Part shown: one piece after another, positions 1 to 9,187 of the stretch
Layout: each line of letters opens with the position of its first letter
How positions within the stretch are numbered: the stretch's first letter is position 1
Origin: Gimesia aquarii
GTDB lineage: Bacteria; Planctomycetota; Planctomycetia; Planctomycetales; Planctomycetaceae
Direction of reading: 5' to 3'
Length of the DNA stretch: 64,000 nt
Assembly (NCBI RefSeq): GCF_007748175.1
Contig: NZ_CP037422.1
Span: 5,534,334-5,598,333, forward strand
The notes under the pieces: generated by a model
What the model was told of the DNA's origin: nothing
What the model saw: only the letters and a program-made list of their open reading frames with translations
Database searches by the model: none
Made by a program: the position numbers and the translations under genes

Positions 1-1052
1 ACAGTGTGGCCGTCGATCAAGTAGGAAACTCGTATGTGACCGGTCATTTTCAGAGCCCTACATTTCAAATCGGGGACAAAACTTTAAGAAACCACGGGGA
101 CTATGATTATTTCATTGCGAAATATGACCCGTCAGGCAAACTGTTGTGGACCCAAAGTGCAGGGGGGGCCGGTTATGATTACGGACACGGAATTGCAGTG
201 ACACCACAGGGAGAATGTTACGTAGCTGGTTCATTTGCGGGAGAGATTACATTTGGAAACTCTCAATCGAAAAACAAAAAGGGTCGTTCGTTGTTTGTTG
301 CCAAATATGACACCGATGGAAAGTTACTTTGGAGTCAATTGGCGGGAAATGGACGCAGTCAAAGTGGTCATCAAATTGCCGTTGATGCGAAAGGGAGCTG
401 TTATGTTTGTGGTTTTATTACAGGCATTGTCGAGTTCGCTGGGAAACAAGTCGGATCTGATACCAGACAACAGGATATCTTTCTCGCCAAATTAACACCG
501 GATGGGAAACTTGTCTGGTCGGCGAATTCCGGTGGTCAGGCGAATGGTTTGAGCACTGGAGTCGCCGTCGACCAGCGGGGGAATTGTTATCTGACAGGAA
601 TGTTTAAAAATAAGGCCGTATTTGGAAAAGCAACACTCGAAAGTGCTGGAGAGTATGATATTTTTGTGGCCCGCATCAATGCAGATGGTACTCCTGCCTG
701 GGCTTATTCCGGTGGCGGAGAAAAAATTGATTATGGGCTGGGGATAGCAATCGATCGCGCGGGGAACTGCTATGTGACCGGAGAATTCACCAATGATGTG
801 ATGTTTATGGGAAAACATCTGACGCATCTTGGAGGGCGAGATCTGTTTATCACTCGGTTTTCTCCAGAAGGCAAACTTGATTGGTTGGAAATGATGGGGG
901 GAAAGCATAGTGACTTGAGTTATGCGATCGCCGTGGATGGTAATAATCATTGTTTCATTTCGGGGGCGTTTTCTCCGGCAACTCAATATCAGAGTCATCA
1001 ACTGAAGAGCCGCGGAAGTAACGACATTTTTTTGATTAAGATGAGTCAATAA
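1..1052 (+). CDS. SBBP-repeat beta-propeller protein (5' truncated by window edge)
   Basis: The reading frame is open to the left edge (codons before the GTG at 6 read on), so the N-terminus and any signal peptide lie outside. What remains is six tandem repeats of about 60 residues. Each starts with a motif like VAVDQxGNxYVTGxF and ends with a DIFVAKYxxDGKLLW-type segment, the pattern of the SBBP (beta-propeller) family. Such proteins are usually exported and act as binding or scaffolding modules; no catalytic residues are visible. Several repeats carry GNCY or GSCY cysteines at the same place. It ends one base before the next gene, so the two are probably co-transcribed. Family confident, role unknown. 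Confidence 0.8.
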   Translation, partial: SVAVDQVGNSYVTGHFQSPTFQIGDKTLRNHGDYDYFIAKYDPSGKLLWTQSAGGAGYDYGHGIAVTPQGECYVAGSFAGEITFGNSQSKNKKGRSLFVAKYDTDGKLLWSQLAGNGRSQSGHQIAVDAKGSCYVCGFITGIVEFAGKQVGSDTRQQDIFLAKLTPDGKLVWSANSGGQANGLSTGVAVDQRGNCYLTGMFKNKAVFGKATLESAGEYDIFVARINADGTPAWAYSGGGEKIDYGLGIAIDRAGNCYVTGEFTNDVMFMGKHLTHLGGRDLFITRFSPEGKLDWLEMMGGKHSDLSYAIAVDGNNHCFISGAFSPATQYQSHQLKSRGSNDIFLIKMSQ

Positions 1053-1053
1053 T

Positions 1054-2115
1054 ATGAGACAACGCTACTGCATCTTACTTTGTATTTTCAGTTCTTACTT
1101 TTCAGCTGCTTATGCGCAATCAGTGGTTGAGAAGCCGGGAGTAAAGCCAGCGCAACTGGGAGGAGCGCCTCTGGCAGAAACGCGTCGCAAAGCGATTAAT
1201 GTGCTACCGTTTCAACGCCAGCTGGATGCCAGTAAAATCAAAAAATGGCTGGAGATCAGCTCGCAGTGTACGATGTCTGAATTTGAATTGTTTTTGTCTC
1301 CGCTTTCTGCTCAAGAAAAAGAGTTGTTGAAAGTCATTGAAAGCAAGCCAGCTCCAATTGTGAACCGACTGAAATTTCAGAATCTACGACATGTTCTAAA
1401 ACAGAAAGCACTCGTTTCTTTACGCGTAGAAGAAGAATCTGCGCATGATCAATTGGCCCATACGACTCCTGCTGTCGAAAATTTGCTCTATGGTGCTTTT
1501 GATGTCGTGTTTGCGAGTGTTGGACCTCCCCATGGTTCACCACGTTATGGCGATGTGATTATCCGCCTCAAAGATTCAGTTCGGGAAAACGGTTGGGCCA
1601 CTCCGTTTAGTGGCATGCATTTCATGTATGCGATTCGTCATAAGAACGCCCGCAAAATGCAAGATATGTTGGCGGCCGGGAAAACCTTACCAAAGTCACC
1701 TTATAATCCACTCAACCTGGGTTTTGATGACCGTTTGCATTTTTCGCATTATGTCGTCACTGAAAAATCCTGGAACAAGGCGCTTGCCTATCAGGCAATC
1801 CTCGTGCATCGTAACTTGGACGATTCTCTCGCCAGTAAAAAAGTCAAGCAGCGTTTTGCAGAAATGTTGTCAGAGAAAAATTCACAAAAATTCTGGAGCC
1901 TGTTTATTCCTCCTCGCCTGAAGAATGGAACGCCACAACAGGATGCCGAAAATGTACCGTTTGGTTATCTGGAAGGCAAATTTGACGGTCAGGTTTCGAG
2001 TGACTTTTTTACTTCGATTGAAGTCCCTGCTGAGAAGCTGTCTGAAGTTCAATCCTGGCCTGAGGCCCAACCATTTCTCCACTTGATTCACCCCAAACCG
2101 GCCGGTCAGCCCTGA
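1054..2115 (+). CDS. secreted protein of unknown function
   Basis: 353 residues. It begins with a clear signal peptide (hydrophobic stretch about 5-20, then AYAQS, likely cleavage after residue 21 or 22), so it is exported. The start ATG follows the stop of the propeller gene by one base, indicating coupled expression with it. The mature part is mixed alpha/beta with a conserved-looking core around residues 150-250, rich in His, Tyr and Phe (for example HFMYAIRHKNARKMQD and FDDRLHFSHYVVTEKSW). I do not recognise a family. It may work with the SBBP propeller upstream, but only gene order supports this. Confidence 0.75.
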   Translation: MRQRYCILLCIFSSYFSAAYAQSVVEKPGVKPAQLGGAPLAETRRKAINVLPFQRQLDASKIKKWLEISSQCTMSEFELFLSPLSAQEKELLKVIESKPAPIVNRLKFQNLRHVLKQKALVSLRVEEESAHDQLAHTTPAVENLLYGAFDVVFASVGPPHGSPRYGDVIIRLKDSVRENGWATPFSGMHFMYAIRHKNARKMQDMLAAGKTLPKSPYNPLNLGFDDRLHFSHYVVTEKSWNKALAYQAILVHRNLDDSLASKKVKQRFAEMLSEKNSQKFWSLFIPPRLKNGTPQQDAENVPFGYLEGKFDGQVSSDFFTSIEVPAEKLSEVQSWPEAQPFLHLIHPKPAGQP

Positions 2116-2206
2116 AAATAACTAGAATATCTTTCAGGTTAATGACTTGTGTACGCTTCGATGATCACTTATTTTCACGCAAGTGATACGCTTTGATCTC
2201 AGTATG

Positions 2207-2237
2207 AACGCCATTTCGTATCAATTGAAATGGCGTT
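2207..2237. repeat. perfect 11-bp inverted repeat (hairpin)
   Basis: AACGCCATTTC at 2207-2217 pairs with GAAATGGCGTT at 2227-2237 around a 9-base loop. No T-tract follows on either strand, so it is not a standard intrinsic terminator, although it lies about 90 bases after the end of the secreted-protein gene. Confidence 0.6.
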
Positions 2238-2523
2238 GAAAGACGTTGATGACGTCGTTTTTGTCGCGATGAACAGAGTGAACTTTTTCGTGTGGCGAAC
2301 ATGACTATACTCTTTGAGTACAAGAAGTTACAAGGCTTTCTTTGGTACAGGTCATTCAAATTAAGCGTAATCAATGTGGCGTGGGGCATTTCGAGATAAC
2401 TAATGCGATCAACTGGAGATAATACAAAAATAAAGCTTTGTTACGCGCGCGACGCAGAATTCAGGATTTTATGTTGCGTCAGCGACGTGTCAAGCTGTCT
2501 ATTTTGAAGTAGAGGGAACGATG

Positions 2524-2585
2524 TTTTTTGACTCTTTATAATGTCCAGTCAGTAATAAGTGAAAAAAGTGACAAGAGTCAAAAAA
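2524..2585. repeat. perfect 12-bp inverted repeat with 38-base spacer
   Basis: TTTTTTGACTCT at 2524-2535 is the exact reverse complement of AGAGTCAAAAAA at 2574-2585. The T-rich arm comes first and the A-rich arm second, the reverse of a rho-independent terminator. A TATAAT sits in the left part of the spacer (2537-2542). Confidence 0.55.
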
Positions 2586-2893
2586 TGAATCGAACAATTC
2601 AATGCAGATATTTGAATCTAAAATAGGCTGAATAAATTGTGACGCGCAAAAATGTTTTGATGTGAATTTTTGGAGAGCTCTCAGGGCATACCAGTCAGGA
2701 GTGTTGACAGAATGACAGGCTTGCTACTAAAAAAGTAAAAGCCGTTCGAAAAGAGTGAGTCTGTCATATCTACAAGAATTGAATTCTGGGTTCAAAGCGG
2801 GATTAAGAATCTCACAACGCGGTCATCTGATTTAATTCTTACTATGATAAAACTTCAGTTCGTATAACAATATGCCAGGGGAGAACTCCGTCC

Positions 2894-5350
2894 ATGCAAT
2901 CCATTCAACCTGCTAGTTCATTTCTAAAAATTATGGGAATGACGTTTTTAACAGCTGTTTGTCTTCTCAACCTGAGCATTGTTTTTTGTGCTGCTTCATT
3001 TGCAGACTGGCCTCAATTACGAGGTGAGAATTGTGATGGCCATGCCAAGGAATCAAGTATCCTCTCTCGCACATCGGATGTGCAATTAAAAATAGGTTGG
3101 AAAAAAGCACTTGGAAGTGGTTATTCGAGTGTGGTCGTCGTAGGAGACCGTATTGTGACAGGTTACTGTGACGACAAAGAGGGATATCTTGTTTGTTTCT
3201 CTGCAGAAGATGGTCGTGAACTTTGGAAGCATCATACCGGGCCCAGATGGAAAGGTTCTAATGGATCATTTGATGGTCCGATTGCAACTCCTGCGGTCGG
3301 TTTTGGTCGCGTTTTTATGATCACTCCTGCGGGCGATCTCTTCGCAGTGAATTCGAAGAGCGGGGAATTAGACTGGAAATTAAATGTTGCAGAAAAATTA
3401 GGGATCAAGCCTATTTTTTATGGGTTTGGTGCTTCCCCCATTATTCATGGCAAGCATCTTTTTATTCAACTGGGACCACCGACGGGAACGCTGTGTGCGC
3501 TGAATCCGACGGACGGGGAAGTGGTCTGGTCTCAAGGAACTGATTCTGTCGGTTATCAGAATCCTGTACCGATTGTTTTTAATGGAAAAACGGTTTTGTT
3601 GTCTGCCGGAAATACACAGATTGCCGGCGTAGATACACAAAGCGGAAAAGCATTATTTGAATTTACACATCAGGGCCAGGGAGCCCGTGGTGCCTGGAGC
3701 CTGATTCCAGTTCCGATGCCTGGCAATCGGGTGTTTCTTGCGCATGATGACACTCGTTCCAAACTGATTGCGCTTAAAACTGGAAATCAAACACAGCCGA
3801 TTGATGTGGAAGAGGTTTGGGAAGAGCGATCGATACGTAACTCCTACAATGTTCCGGTTGCGGTGGGGGAAAATATTTTTGCGTTCAGCTCACGCATTCT
3901 TACATGTGTCGATGATAAGGGAAAATTATTATGGCGTTCACGAAAGCCGGGGGATGGGTTTATTTCAGCAGTTGATAATCATCTGATTCTGTTGACCAAA
4001 GCCGGCACGATGCACATTGCGCGTGCCAGCGTGAGCGGTTATGAAGAGATCACACAGGAAAAAATCTTTGATGATGTGACTTGGTCGCTTCCCGCCATAC
4101 ATAAGAACTCTATTTTTGTACGAAGTATAGGCGAGATTGCGCGTGTTAATATCGTTCCTGGAAAAACATCTCCACAGCGGCTTGTCAAAAGTGAACCTGT
4201 TGGTGAGAAATTCCAGGCATTCCTTGCCCGTGTTGAGAACGCGAAAGCAGCTGACAAAAATAAGGAAGTCGATCAATTTTTCGCTAAAATTTCATCAACA
4301 CCTTATATCGAGAACGGTATTGTGCACTTCCTGTTAAGAGGAAATTATCAAGATACTGCGGTCGCCAGCGATCTTTTTGGAGCGCGACAAGAGCGCCGGA
4401 TGCAACCCGTAAAAGGAACTGATTTATTCTACTTCGCAGCAAAAATCCCGAATGACACACGAGTAAGCTACGTTTTTATCGCTGACTATAAGACGATCCC
4501 TGATCCTTTGAATCCTCGAAAAAATAAGAGTTCATTGTTTGTGGAGGATATTGAGATCGTGCATTTGGTTGGCGGCGAAACACTAACGATGTCATGGTTT
4601 GATATGCCTGGGCGGCCAAAGTCAATTGAGCCCGACAGTAGTCAAGCTCTTATAGGTCAGTTGTCTACAACTCATCTCGTCAGTAAAAATATGAAAGGCG
4701 AGAAGATTCCGCTTACGGTTTATACCCCACCTCATTATCCCCAGTCAGGTAAGTCCTATCCCGTAGTCTTCGTCCATGATGGAGAAGCAGCGATCAAATT
4801 GGGAAAACTGCCACATATTGTTGAAAAACTGATTCAGTCTAAGACCATTCCAGAGGTGGTTGTTGTTTTCATTCACAGGCCATTTAATCCTATGCTGGGG
4901 GCATTCGGTTACGAGCAGATGTTTGGGACTGAGCTGATACCGATGATCGAGCAAAAGTATCAAATTTCGAAAAAACGTAACGATCATAGTTCGTTAGGAG
5001 GTGGTTTCGCTGGTCTGATTGCTCTTACCTCTGCGATGTCGAATCGAGATCAAATTGGTCGTCTCGCAATACAATCTGTTCATGCATTCGAGCTTCATCA
5101 GCCAATGATTGATGGCGCTCTGGCAACCGCGGGGCCTAAAAGCGATATTTTGATGCAGTGGGGAAAATTCGAGGTCACCAACCCCGAAGAAAATTGGGAT
5201 ATGGCGAAAACATCGGACCGCATCAGTAAGCAGCTTTCAAAGTCAGGTCACAATATACAAGCGCGGGTAGTTAACGATGGGAGCGATTGGATCTGCTGGC
5301 GAAGCCATACTGCCGAGATACTTCAATTTCTTTTAGCGGAGTCAAAATGA
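2894..5350 (+). CDS. exported PQQ-like beta-propeller fused to an enterochelin-esterase-like domain
   Basis: 818 residues with an N-terminal signal peptide (hydrophobic 12-33, then AASFADWPQLRG). Residues about 38-430 form a BamB/PQQ-like propeller with repeated GKxLWxxxxxDG blocks. Residues about 470-565 look like the E-set domain that precedes Fes-type esterases (MQPVKGTDLFYF, then DPLNPRKN). Residues 580-818 are an alpha/beta-hydrolase of the esterase D/Fes type: FVHDGE oxyanion region and nucleophile elbow SSLGG with Ser700. The usual C-terminal catalytic His (GGHDWxxWR in the family) reads DGSDWICWR, with Ser797 in its place; the nearest His is 805. The start has GGGGAG about 11 bases upstream. 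It is probably periplasmic, but hydrolase activity is doubtful. Confidence 0.85.
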   Translation: MQSIQPASSFLKIMGMTFLTAVCLLNLSIVFCAASFADWPQLRGENCDGHAKESSILSRTSDVQLKIGWKKALGSGYSSVVVVGDRIVTGYCDDKEGYLVCFSAEDGRELWKHHTGPRWKGSNGSFDGPIATPAVGFGRVFMITPAGDLFAVNSKSGELDWKLNVAEKLGIKPIFYGFGASPIIHGKHLFIQLGPPTGTLCALNPTDGEVVWSQGTDSVGYQNPVPIVFNGKTVLLSAGNTQIAGVDTQSGKALFEFTHQGQGARGAWSLIPVPMPGNRVFLAHDDTRSKLIALKTGNQTQPIDVEEVWEERSIRNSYNVPVAVGENIFAFSSRILTCVDDKGKLLWRSRKPGDGFISAVDNHLILLTKAGTMHIARASVSGYEEITQEKIFDDVTWSLPAIHKNSIFVRSIGEIARVNIVPGKTSPQRLVKSEPVGEKFQAFLARVENAKAADKNKEVDQFFAKISSTPYIENGIVHFLLRGNYQDTAVASDLFGARQERRMQPVKGTDLFYFAAKIPNDTRVSYVFIADYKTIPDPLNPRKNKSSLFVEDIEIVHLVGGETLTMSWFDMPGRPKSIEPDSSQALIGQLSTTHLVSKNMKGEKIPLTVYTPPHYPQSGKSYPVVFVHDGEAAIKLGKLPHIVEKLIQSKTIPEVVVVFIHRPFNPMLGAFGYEQMFGTELIPMIEQKYQISKKRNDHSSLGGGFAGLIALTSAMSNRDQIGRLAIQSVHAFELHQPMIDGALATAGPKSDILMQWGKFEVTNPEENWDMAKTSDRISKQLSKSGHNIQARVVNDGSDWICWRSHTAEILQFLLAESK

Positions 5351-5697
5351 TTACCTCTGTTAGTATCTTATACAAACAGAAAACACTTTTTAAGAAAAAA
5401 GAATTTACTCAGCGAAAGCTTGGAAATTCTACGTTTTCGTTCAGCTTTCAGGATTTCCTAACAGGTGGTTACCAGAGCTGACACGCAGAGAAGTAGAAGT
5501 GATGTGCCTTCAATCTGACTAACAAAATATCTTCGACTAACTAAAGTGTTGAATCCGTTTTGACCCTAAAACTGTGATTGGATTTTTGAAAGTGAGTCGA
5601 TGGCTTGAGTTGAATAAATCAGCGTTTTTAGAAGGTCAAAAACCCAACACGATACAGCTTGGAGTGTTAATTTGCCGGATTTGTAAATCTTGAAAAG
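5351..5697. other. intergenic region between convergent genes
   Basis: 347 bases between the esterase fusion and the WecA-like gene, which converge here. A loose GAAAGCT/AGCTTTC inverted repeat near 5415-5450 is the only structure noted. No gene or clear terminator is visible. Confidence 0.3.
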
Positions 5698-6792
5698 CTA
5701 ACCATACGAGCGTCCATTGGGGGCCAGTTCTTTCTGAGTTCCTGCTCCAAAATAAAACGCAAGGAATACAAGAGGAGCCCAGGCGATTACCAGGATCCAA
5801 GGTCCCCATGTTGTCCAGACCAAAGTGCTTCCAGCTAATGGAAAGAGCCAAAAAATATTAATCAGAACAACATAAAGAGATACTTTTCGATGAGCCACAA
5901 CACGGCCTTTATGCGTGCCATCAAGCAATTCCAGCCAGCGTGATACTTTTTGATACGCATGACTTTTGTGTGCCTGGTACCAGCGTTCTCCATTTAACAT
6001 TCGTCTTAAAAGGGTGGTTGTTGCATCAACAGAGAAAACGCCTGAAAGAATCAACCATGTCCAAATATTTAATGAGTTATTAATAATTGTGGACACCGCT
6101 ATCATTCCTAAAATATATCCCAAAAATGTACTTCCCACATCACCCATAAATATTTGCGCCGGAGCCCAGTTAAAGGCTATAAAGCCGAGCAAACTGACGA
6201 TTAGTAAAAAAATGAGTATCCCTTCATCAGAAAGAAGATTGCGTCCACCAATTAGTGTAATTGCTGACAGGAGGACGCAAATGGACTCGGTTGATGCGAG
6301 GCCATCAATTCCATCCATGAAGTTAAATAAATTGAGCCACCAAACTAAAAGTAAAGTGGTGAAAATCCATGAAAAATAAGGAACATTTAACACAAGGCCT
6401 GGCAATTCAATCGGTGGTAAAGGGGAAAAGGCAAGGAGAGTCGTTGATATGATCAATATTTGAGTGATGAGGCGTGATTTTACTGACAGGTTAAGAGCAT
6501 CGTCGAGAAGGCCAAGCACCGAGATCAAAAAACTGCCAATGCCAATGCTGAGGGCAATATTCGCTGTAATATAGTTCCATGAGAACAAAAGAATTACGAA
6601 AACTAAAAAACTAGCTACAAAAGCCAAGCCACCTCCTTTGGGAGTTGGAGTGACGTGAGCACATCGCTCTGTAGGCTCACAAATTAAACCGACTCTAGAA
6701 GCATTCCTGATAATTAATTTCGTACATCCCATCGATGCAATAAATGCTAAAAAATATAGAATCCCAAGTAGAGTTAAATCCTCTTTTGTCAT
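5698..6792 (-). CDS. WecA/WbpL-like polyprenyl-phosphate sugar-1-phosphate transferase
   Basis: 364 residues, about ten membrane segments, glycosyltransferase family 4 (MraY/WecA/TagO/WbpL). It transfers a HexNAc-1-phosphate from UDP-sugar to undecaprenyl phosphate at the inner membrane, the first step of surface-glycan assembly. Family motifs are intact: LLDDALNL (Asp97-Asp98), NFMDGIDGLA (157-166), FMGDVGS (215-221) and the HKSHAYQK histidine motif (275-282). The PKGGG element near residue 51 is also present. The start overlaps the stop of the upstream SDR gene by 4 bases (ATGA), so the two are translationally coupled. That pairing is typical of the WbpV-WbpL type, suggesting that the first sugar could be QuiNAc-like. 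The substrate cannot be read from sequence. Confidence 0.9.
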   Translation of the reverse strand: MTKEDLTLLGILYFLAFIASMGCTKLIIRNASRVGLICEPTERCAHVTPTPKGGGLAFVASFLVFVILLFSWNYITANIALSIGIGSFLISVLGLLDDALNLSVKSRLITQILIISTTLLAFSPLPPIELPGLVLNVPYFSWIFTTLLLVWWLNLFNFMDGIDGLASTESICVLLSAITLIGGRNLLSDEGILIFLLIVSLLGFIAFNWAPAQIFMGDVGSTFLGYILGMIAVSTIINNSLNIWTWLILSGVFSVDATTTLLRRMLNGERWYQAHKSHAYQKVSRWLELLDGTHKGRVVAHRKVSLYVVLINIFWLFPLAGSTLVWTTWGPWILVIAWAPLVFLAFYFGAGTQKELAPNGRSYG

Positions 6793-7748
6793 TTACCAAC
6801 ATCATCCTTACTTAATTCAAATCCTCTTGGCTCAAATTCAAAATCACGCTTAACATCCTTATTTGAGAAAGTAAGGTCCTGGTTCATTCTTTTAGCCATT
6901 CCGACTGACACTTTTTTAAAGCGTGGAAAGATATGCAAGAATGTTATGATAATGCGAAAAAACATCAGAGGTAAGTGAAAAAAAAATGGTTTTATGCCCA
7001 AAGTGGTAAATATCCTTTCGACCATTTTTTTGTATGACAACGATTCTCCACCTGAAATATTGTATGCTTTGTTGGTAATGTTTTTTTTGAAGAGTGCCAG
7101 GTGGCAAAACTGTGCAACATCATCGACATGGATAGGTTGTCTTAAGCCTTCGGCCTTGCCTAAAAGTGGAACAAAACCAAAGCGTTGAATAAATCGAGAA
7201 ATCATTGTAATGTTTTGGTCACGTCCCCAGCCATAGATCATAGTGGTTCGAACTATAATCCATTCGATTTGATGTTGCTCTGCCCAGCTGATTAATTGGT
7301 GCTCACCATCTGCTAAGCGATTTGCGAGTTTTTGTTCTGTAAGATCGATGGAATGTTCTTTTGTAAAACGGCTGGTTGAACTGAGTGCAACAATGCGGCG
7401 TGCACCACGTGATTTTAACAAGGGAAAATATTCAGGTAAGACCCAAATTGGTGCTAGGCAAATCCAGTATTCTATCTTCTGTTTGTCAGCTGCCAGAGGA
7501 TTATCATTTAGCATACACCAGTGGACCCTGCCGGTCTCTTCATCCGTCAATTTCTGTAAATTTCGACTGAATGCAATCCAGGAGTAATCTCGATCAGAGA
7601 TTTGCGTGAATTCTCGCGCAAAGAGCCGGTTGCCAACGAAGCTCGTGGCTCCCAGAACTCCAACTACTAATTCAGGCTCTGGCACTCGATGTCCATCTAA
7701 AAAACTTAGTGTTAGTGGGGCAGGGGTTGAGGTGAAACGCCTCATCAT
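6789..7748 (-). CDS. NAD-dependent epimerase/dehydratase family (WbpV-like 4-keto-sugar reductase candidate)
   Basis: 319 residues, extended/atypical SDR fold. The nucleotide-binding loop reads GATSFVG (33-39), with Ser where the middle Gly usually stands. The segment SSTSRFTKEHS lacks the YxxxK catalytic pair at its usual place, as in the atypical SDR group found next to WecA-like transferases. The downstream RTTMIYGWGRDQNI and C-terminal RMNQDLTFSN with PRGFE match the pattern of UDP-QuiNAc-type 4-ketoreductases. It is coupled to the transferase gene by a 4-base overlap, so it probably makes or modifies the sugar that the transferase loads. The exact reaction is inferred from family and position. 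Confidence 0.75.
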   Translation of the reverse strand: MMRRFTSTPAPLTLSFLDGHRVPEPELVVGVLGATSFVGNRLFAREFTQISDRDYSWIAFSRNLQKLTDEETGRVHWCMLNDNPLAADKQKIEYWICLAPIWVLPEYFPLLKSRGARRIVALSSTSRFTKEHSIDLTEQKLANRLADGEHQLISWAEQHQIEWIIVRTTMIYGWGRDQNITMISRFIQRFGFVPLLGKAEGLRQPIHVDDVAQFCHLALFKKNITNKAYNISGGESLSYKKMVERIFTTLGIKPFFFHLPLMFFRIIITFLHIFPRFKKVSVGMAKRMNQDLTFSNKDVKRDFEFEPRGFELSKDDVGK

Positions 7749-8179
7749 TTTGAGTCTGTCTTTGTTTGCAGAGGCCTGCCACCAAATGAGTAATCCCGTT
7801 GTACTATTCTTGCAATCAGAGTGTATATATATCAGTTCCCCCCCTTTTCACAAGGCGGGTTTCTGTCGTTATAAAGAACGAGACTTACGGATTTGGTGTG
7901 ACAATGGCTGAATCGATGCAAGATGAGGCAGTTTATGCTGTTAATACAGGAAACAATTTCAATTGCACTATCAAGAACAATTTGATATACATCCCTTGAA
8001 GGCAGGGAATACTTCTATTTTTTATTCAAATATACAGCATCAAAACTAGGGTATCCTGTTATGCGTATTTGGATTTAAATAAGTTATATTGGGTAGTTTT
8101 GTTGATTCTTATATGACAAGGTCTATCTAGAGCAAACCCCTTAGCAAGTAAGCTAAGTGTATCTGTGAAGGAGTACAGA
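7749..8179. other. divergent intergenic region upstream of two polysaccharide operons
   Basis: About 430 bases between the leftward SDR/WecA pair and the rightward operon, so it should carry both promoters, although I see no consensus pair. A perfect 6-base hairpin (CTTAGC 8140-8145, GCTAAG 8152-8157) ends 10 bases before the AAGGAG of the next gene. TCCCT/AGGGA arms occur near 7992-8008. AT-rich, with no supported gene. Confidence 0.35.
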
Positions 8180-9007
8180 GTGGTAGATACTTCTGACGAA
8201 CTGAGAGTGTTGCTCTCAGATAGCAGTCCCTTGGTGGAAGATTCGCGAGTCGATGCTCCTGGAGTTTATTATGGGCAGGGAGTCAGTATCGATAAGTCCG
8301 CAAAAATTGGTCCCAATGCTGTCATTCTTGGTCATGACGAAAACGGAAATCAGGCTGCTGTCATTAAGGAAGAGGCAGAGATCGGCGCGAATGCAACAAT
8401 TCTTTCAGGTGTCACCGTGGGATTTCGTGCCCGCGTCTCTCCTGGCTCTGTAGTGACACGTTCCGTCCCTCCCCTTGCCATTGTTGAGGGGAATCCAGCC
8501 AAAATTATCGGGTATGTCGAAACCCACGAATCTGAAAACCAGACAATTAGCATCAATAACGTCGATTCAACCCCCTTGGGTTTTCGCCAGACTCGCGTAC
8601 GGGGTGTCACCGTTCACCATTTTCATAAGGTTCCTGATCTCCGAGGCAGCCTTTCGGTAGGTGAATTTGAGCATGAGATTCCTTTCGTCCCCAAACGTTA
8701 TTTTCTCGTATACGATGTTCCCACAGCAGAAGTACGCGGAGAACATGCCCACCTTGAGTGTGGACAATTCCTGATTGCTGTAAAAGGGAGTGTGAGCGTC
8801 GTGGTAGACGACGGTAATCTGCGTGATGAAATTTTACTTAATCGGCCTCAAATGGGAGTGTACCTCCCCCCCATGACATGGGGTATTCAATACAACTACT
8901 CAACAGATGCTGTTTTACTTGTTTTTGCGTCTGAGTTTTACGATGCAGAAGATTATATTCGAGACTATTCAAAATTTTTAGACTTAGTGAAGCGGCGTGC
9001 TGCTTAA
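8180..9007 (+). CDS. bifunctional sugar N-acyltransferase / dTDP-4-keto-6-deoxyhexose 3,4-ketoisomerase (FdtD/WxcM-like)
   Basis: I chose the GTG at 8180 because AAGGAG lies 6 bases before it; an in-frame GTG at 8165 has no such site. The 275-residue protein has two domains. Residues about 30-112 are a left-handed beta-helix hexapeptide acyltransferase (IGPNAVILG, IGANATILSGVTVG, PGSVVTRSVPP, EGNPAKIIGY). Residues about 145-270 are a cupin of the FdtA/QdtA/WxcM group with RGEHAH (186-191) and GSVSVVVDDG. Family enzymes isomerise dTDP-4-keto-6-deoxyglucose to the 3-keto sugar and N-acylate the later 3-amino sugar. The matching aminotransferase is at 15194 and RmlA at 21430, which supports a dTDP-Fuc3NAc/Qui3NAc-type pathway. 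First gene of a rightward operon. Confidence 0.87.
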   Translation: MVDTSDELRVLLSDSSPLVEDSRVDAPGVYYGQGVSIDKSAKIGPNAVILGHDENGNQAAVIKEEAEIGANATILSGVTVGFRARVSPGSVVTRSVPPLAIVEGNPAKIIGYVETHESENQTISINNVDSTPLGFRQTRVRGVTVHHFHKVPDLRGSLSVGEFEHEIPFVPKRYFLVYDVPTAEVRGEHAHLECGQFLIAVKGSVSVVVDDGNLRDEILLNRPQMGVYLPPMTWGIQYNYSTDAVLLVFASEFYDAEDYIRDYSKFLDLVKRRAA

Positions 9008-9187
9008 GATACGCACTTGTCCCAGGTCAGAAATGACCTCATTGAACTGGGGATTTATGTGGATTTCTTTTGAAGTAAACACATACTGGCAAGCAAAAAA
9101 ACACCTCTCTCAGTCTAGCAATTTATGAATCCATAACTGGTTGAAGCAATAACCTTTGAATTACTATTACTAAAGACACGATCCATT

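Larger units (their letters stand above)
2116..2893. other. 778-base intergenic gap with several inverted repeats
   Basis: No convincing coding region in either strand. The gap holds three perfect inverted repeats: 11-base arms at 2207-2217/2227-2237, 12-base arms at 2524-2535/2574-2585, and 6-base arms at 2451-2456/2475-2480. A TTGACA lies at 2704-2709 with no good -10 at normal spacing. The gap may hold a non-coding RNA or the promoter and leader of the downstream gene. Confidence 0.4.

Noticed and set aside
2165-2389. 74-codon minus-strand frame in the gap before the esterase fusion
   Set aside because: No family features, and it includes the perfect hairpin at 2207-2237; taken as chance.
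2704-2732. TTGACA upstream of the propeller-esterase gene as a promoter
   Set aside because: The only -10-like sequence (TACTAA) is 15 bases away and the site lies 185 bases before the start; too weak to list.
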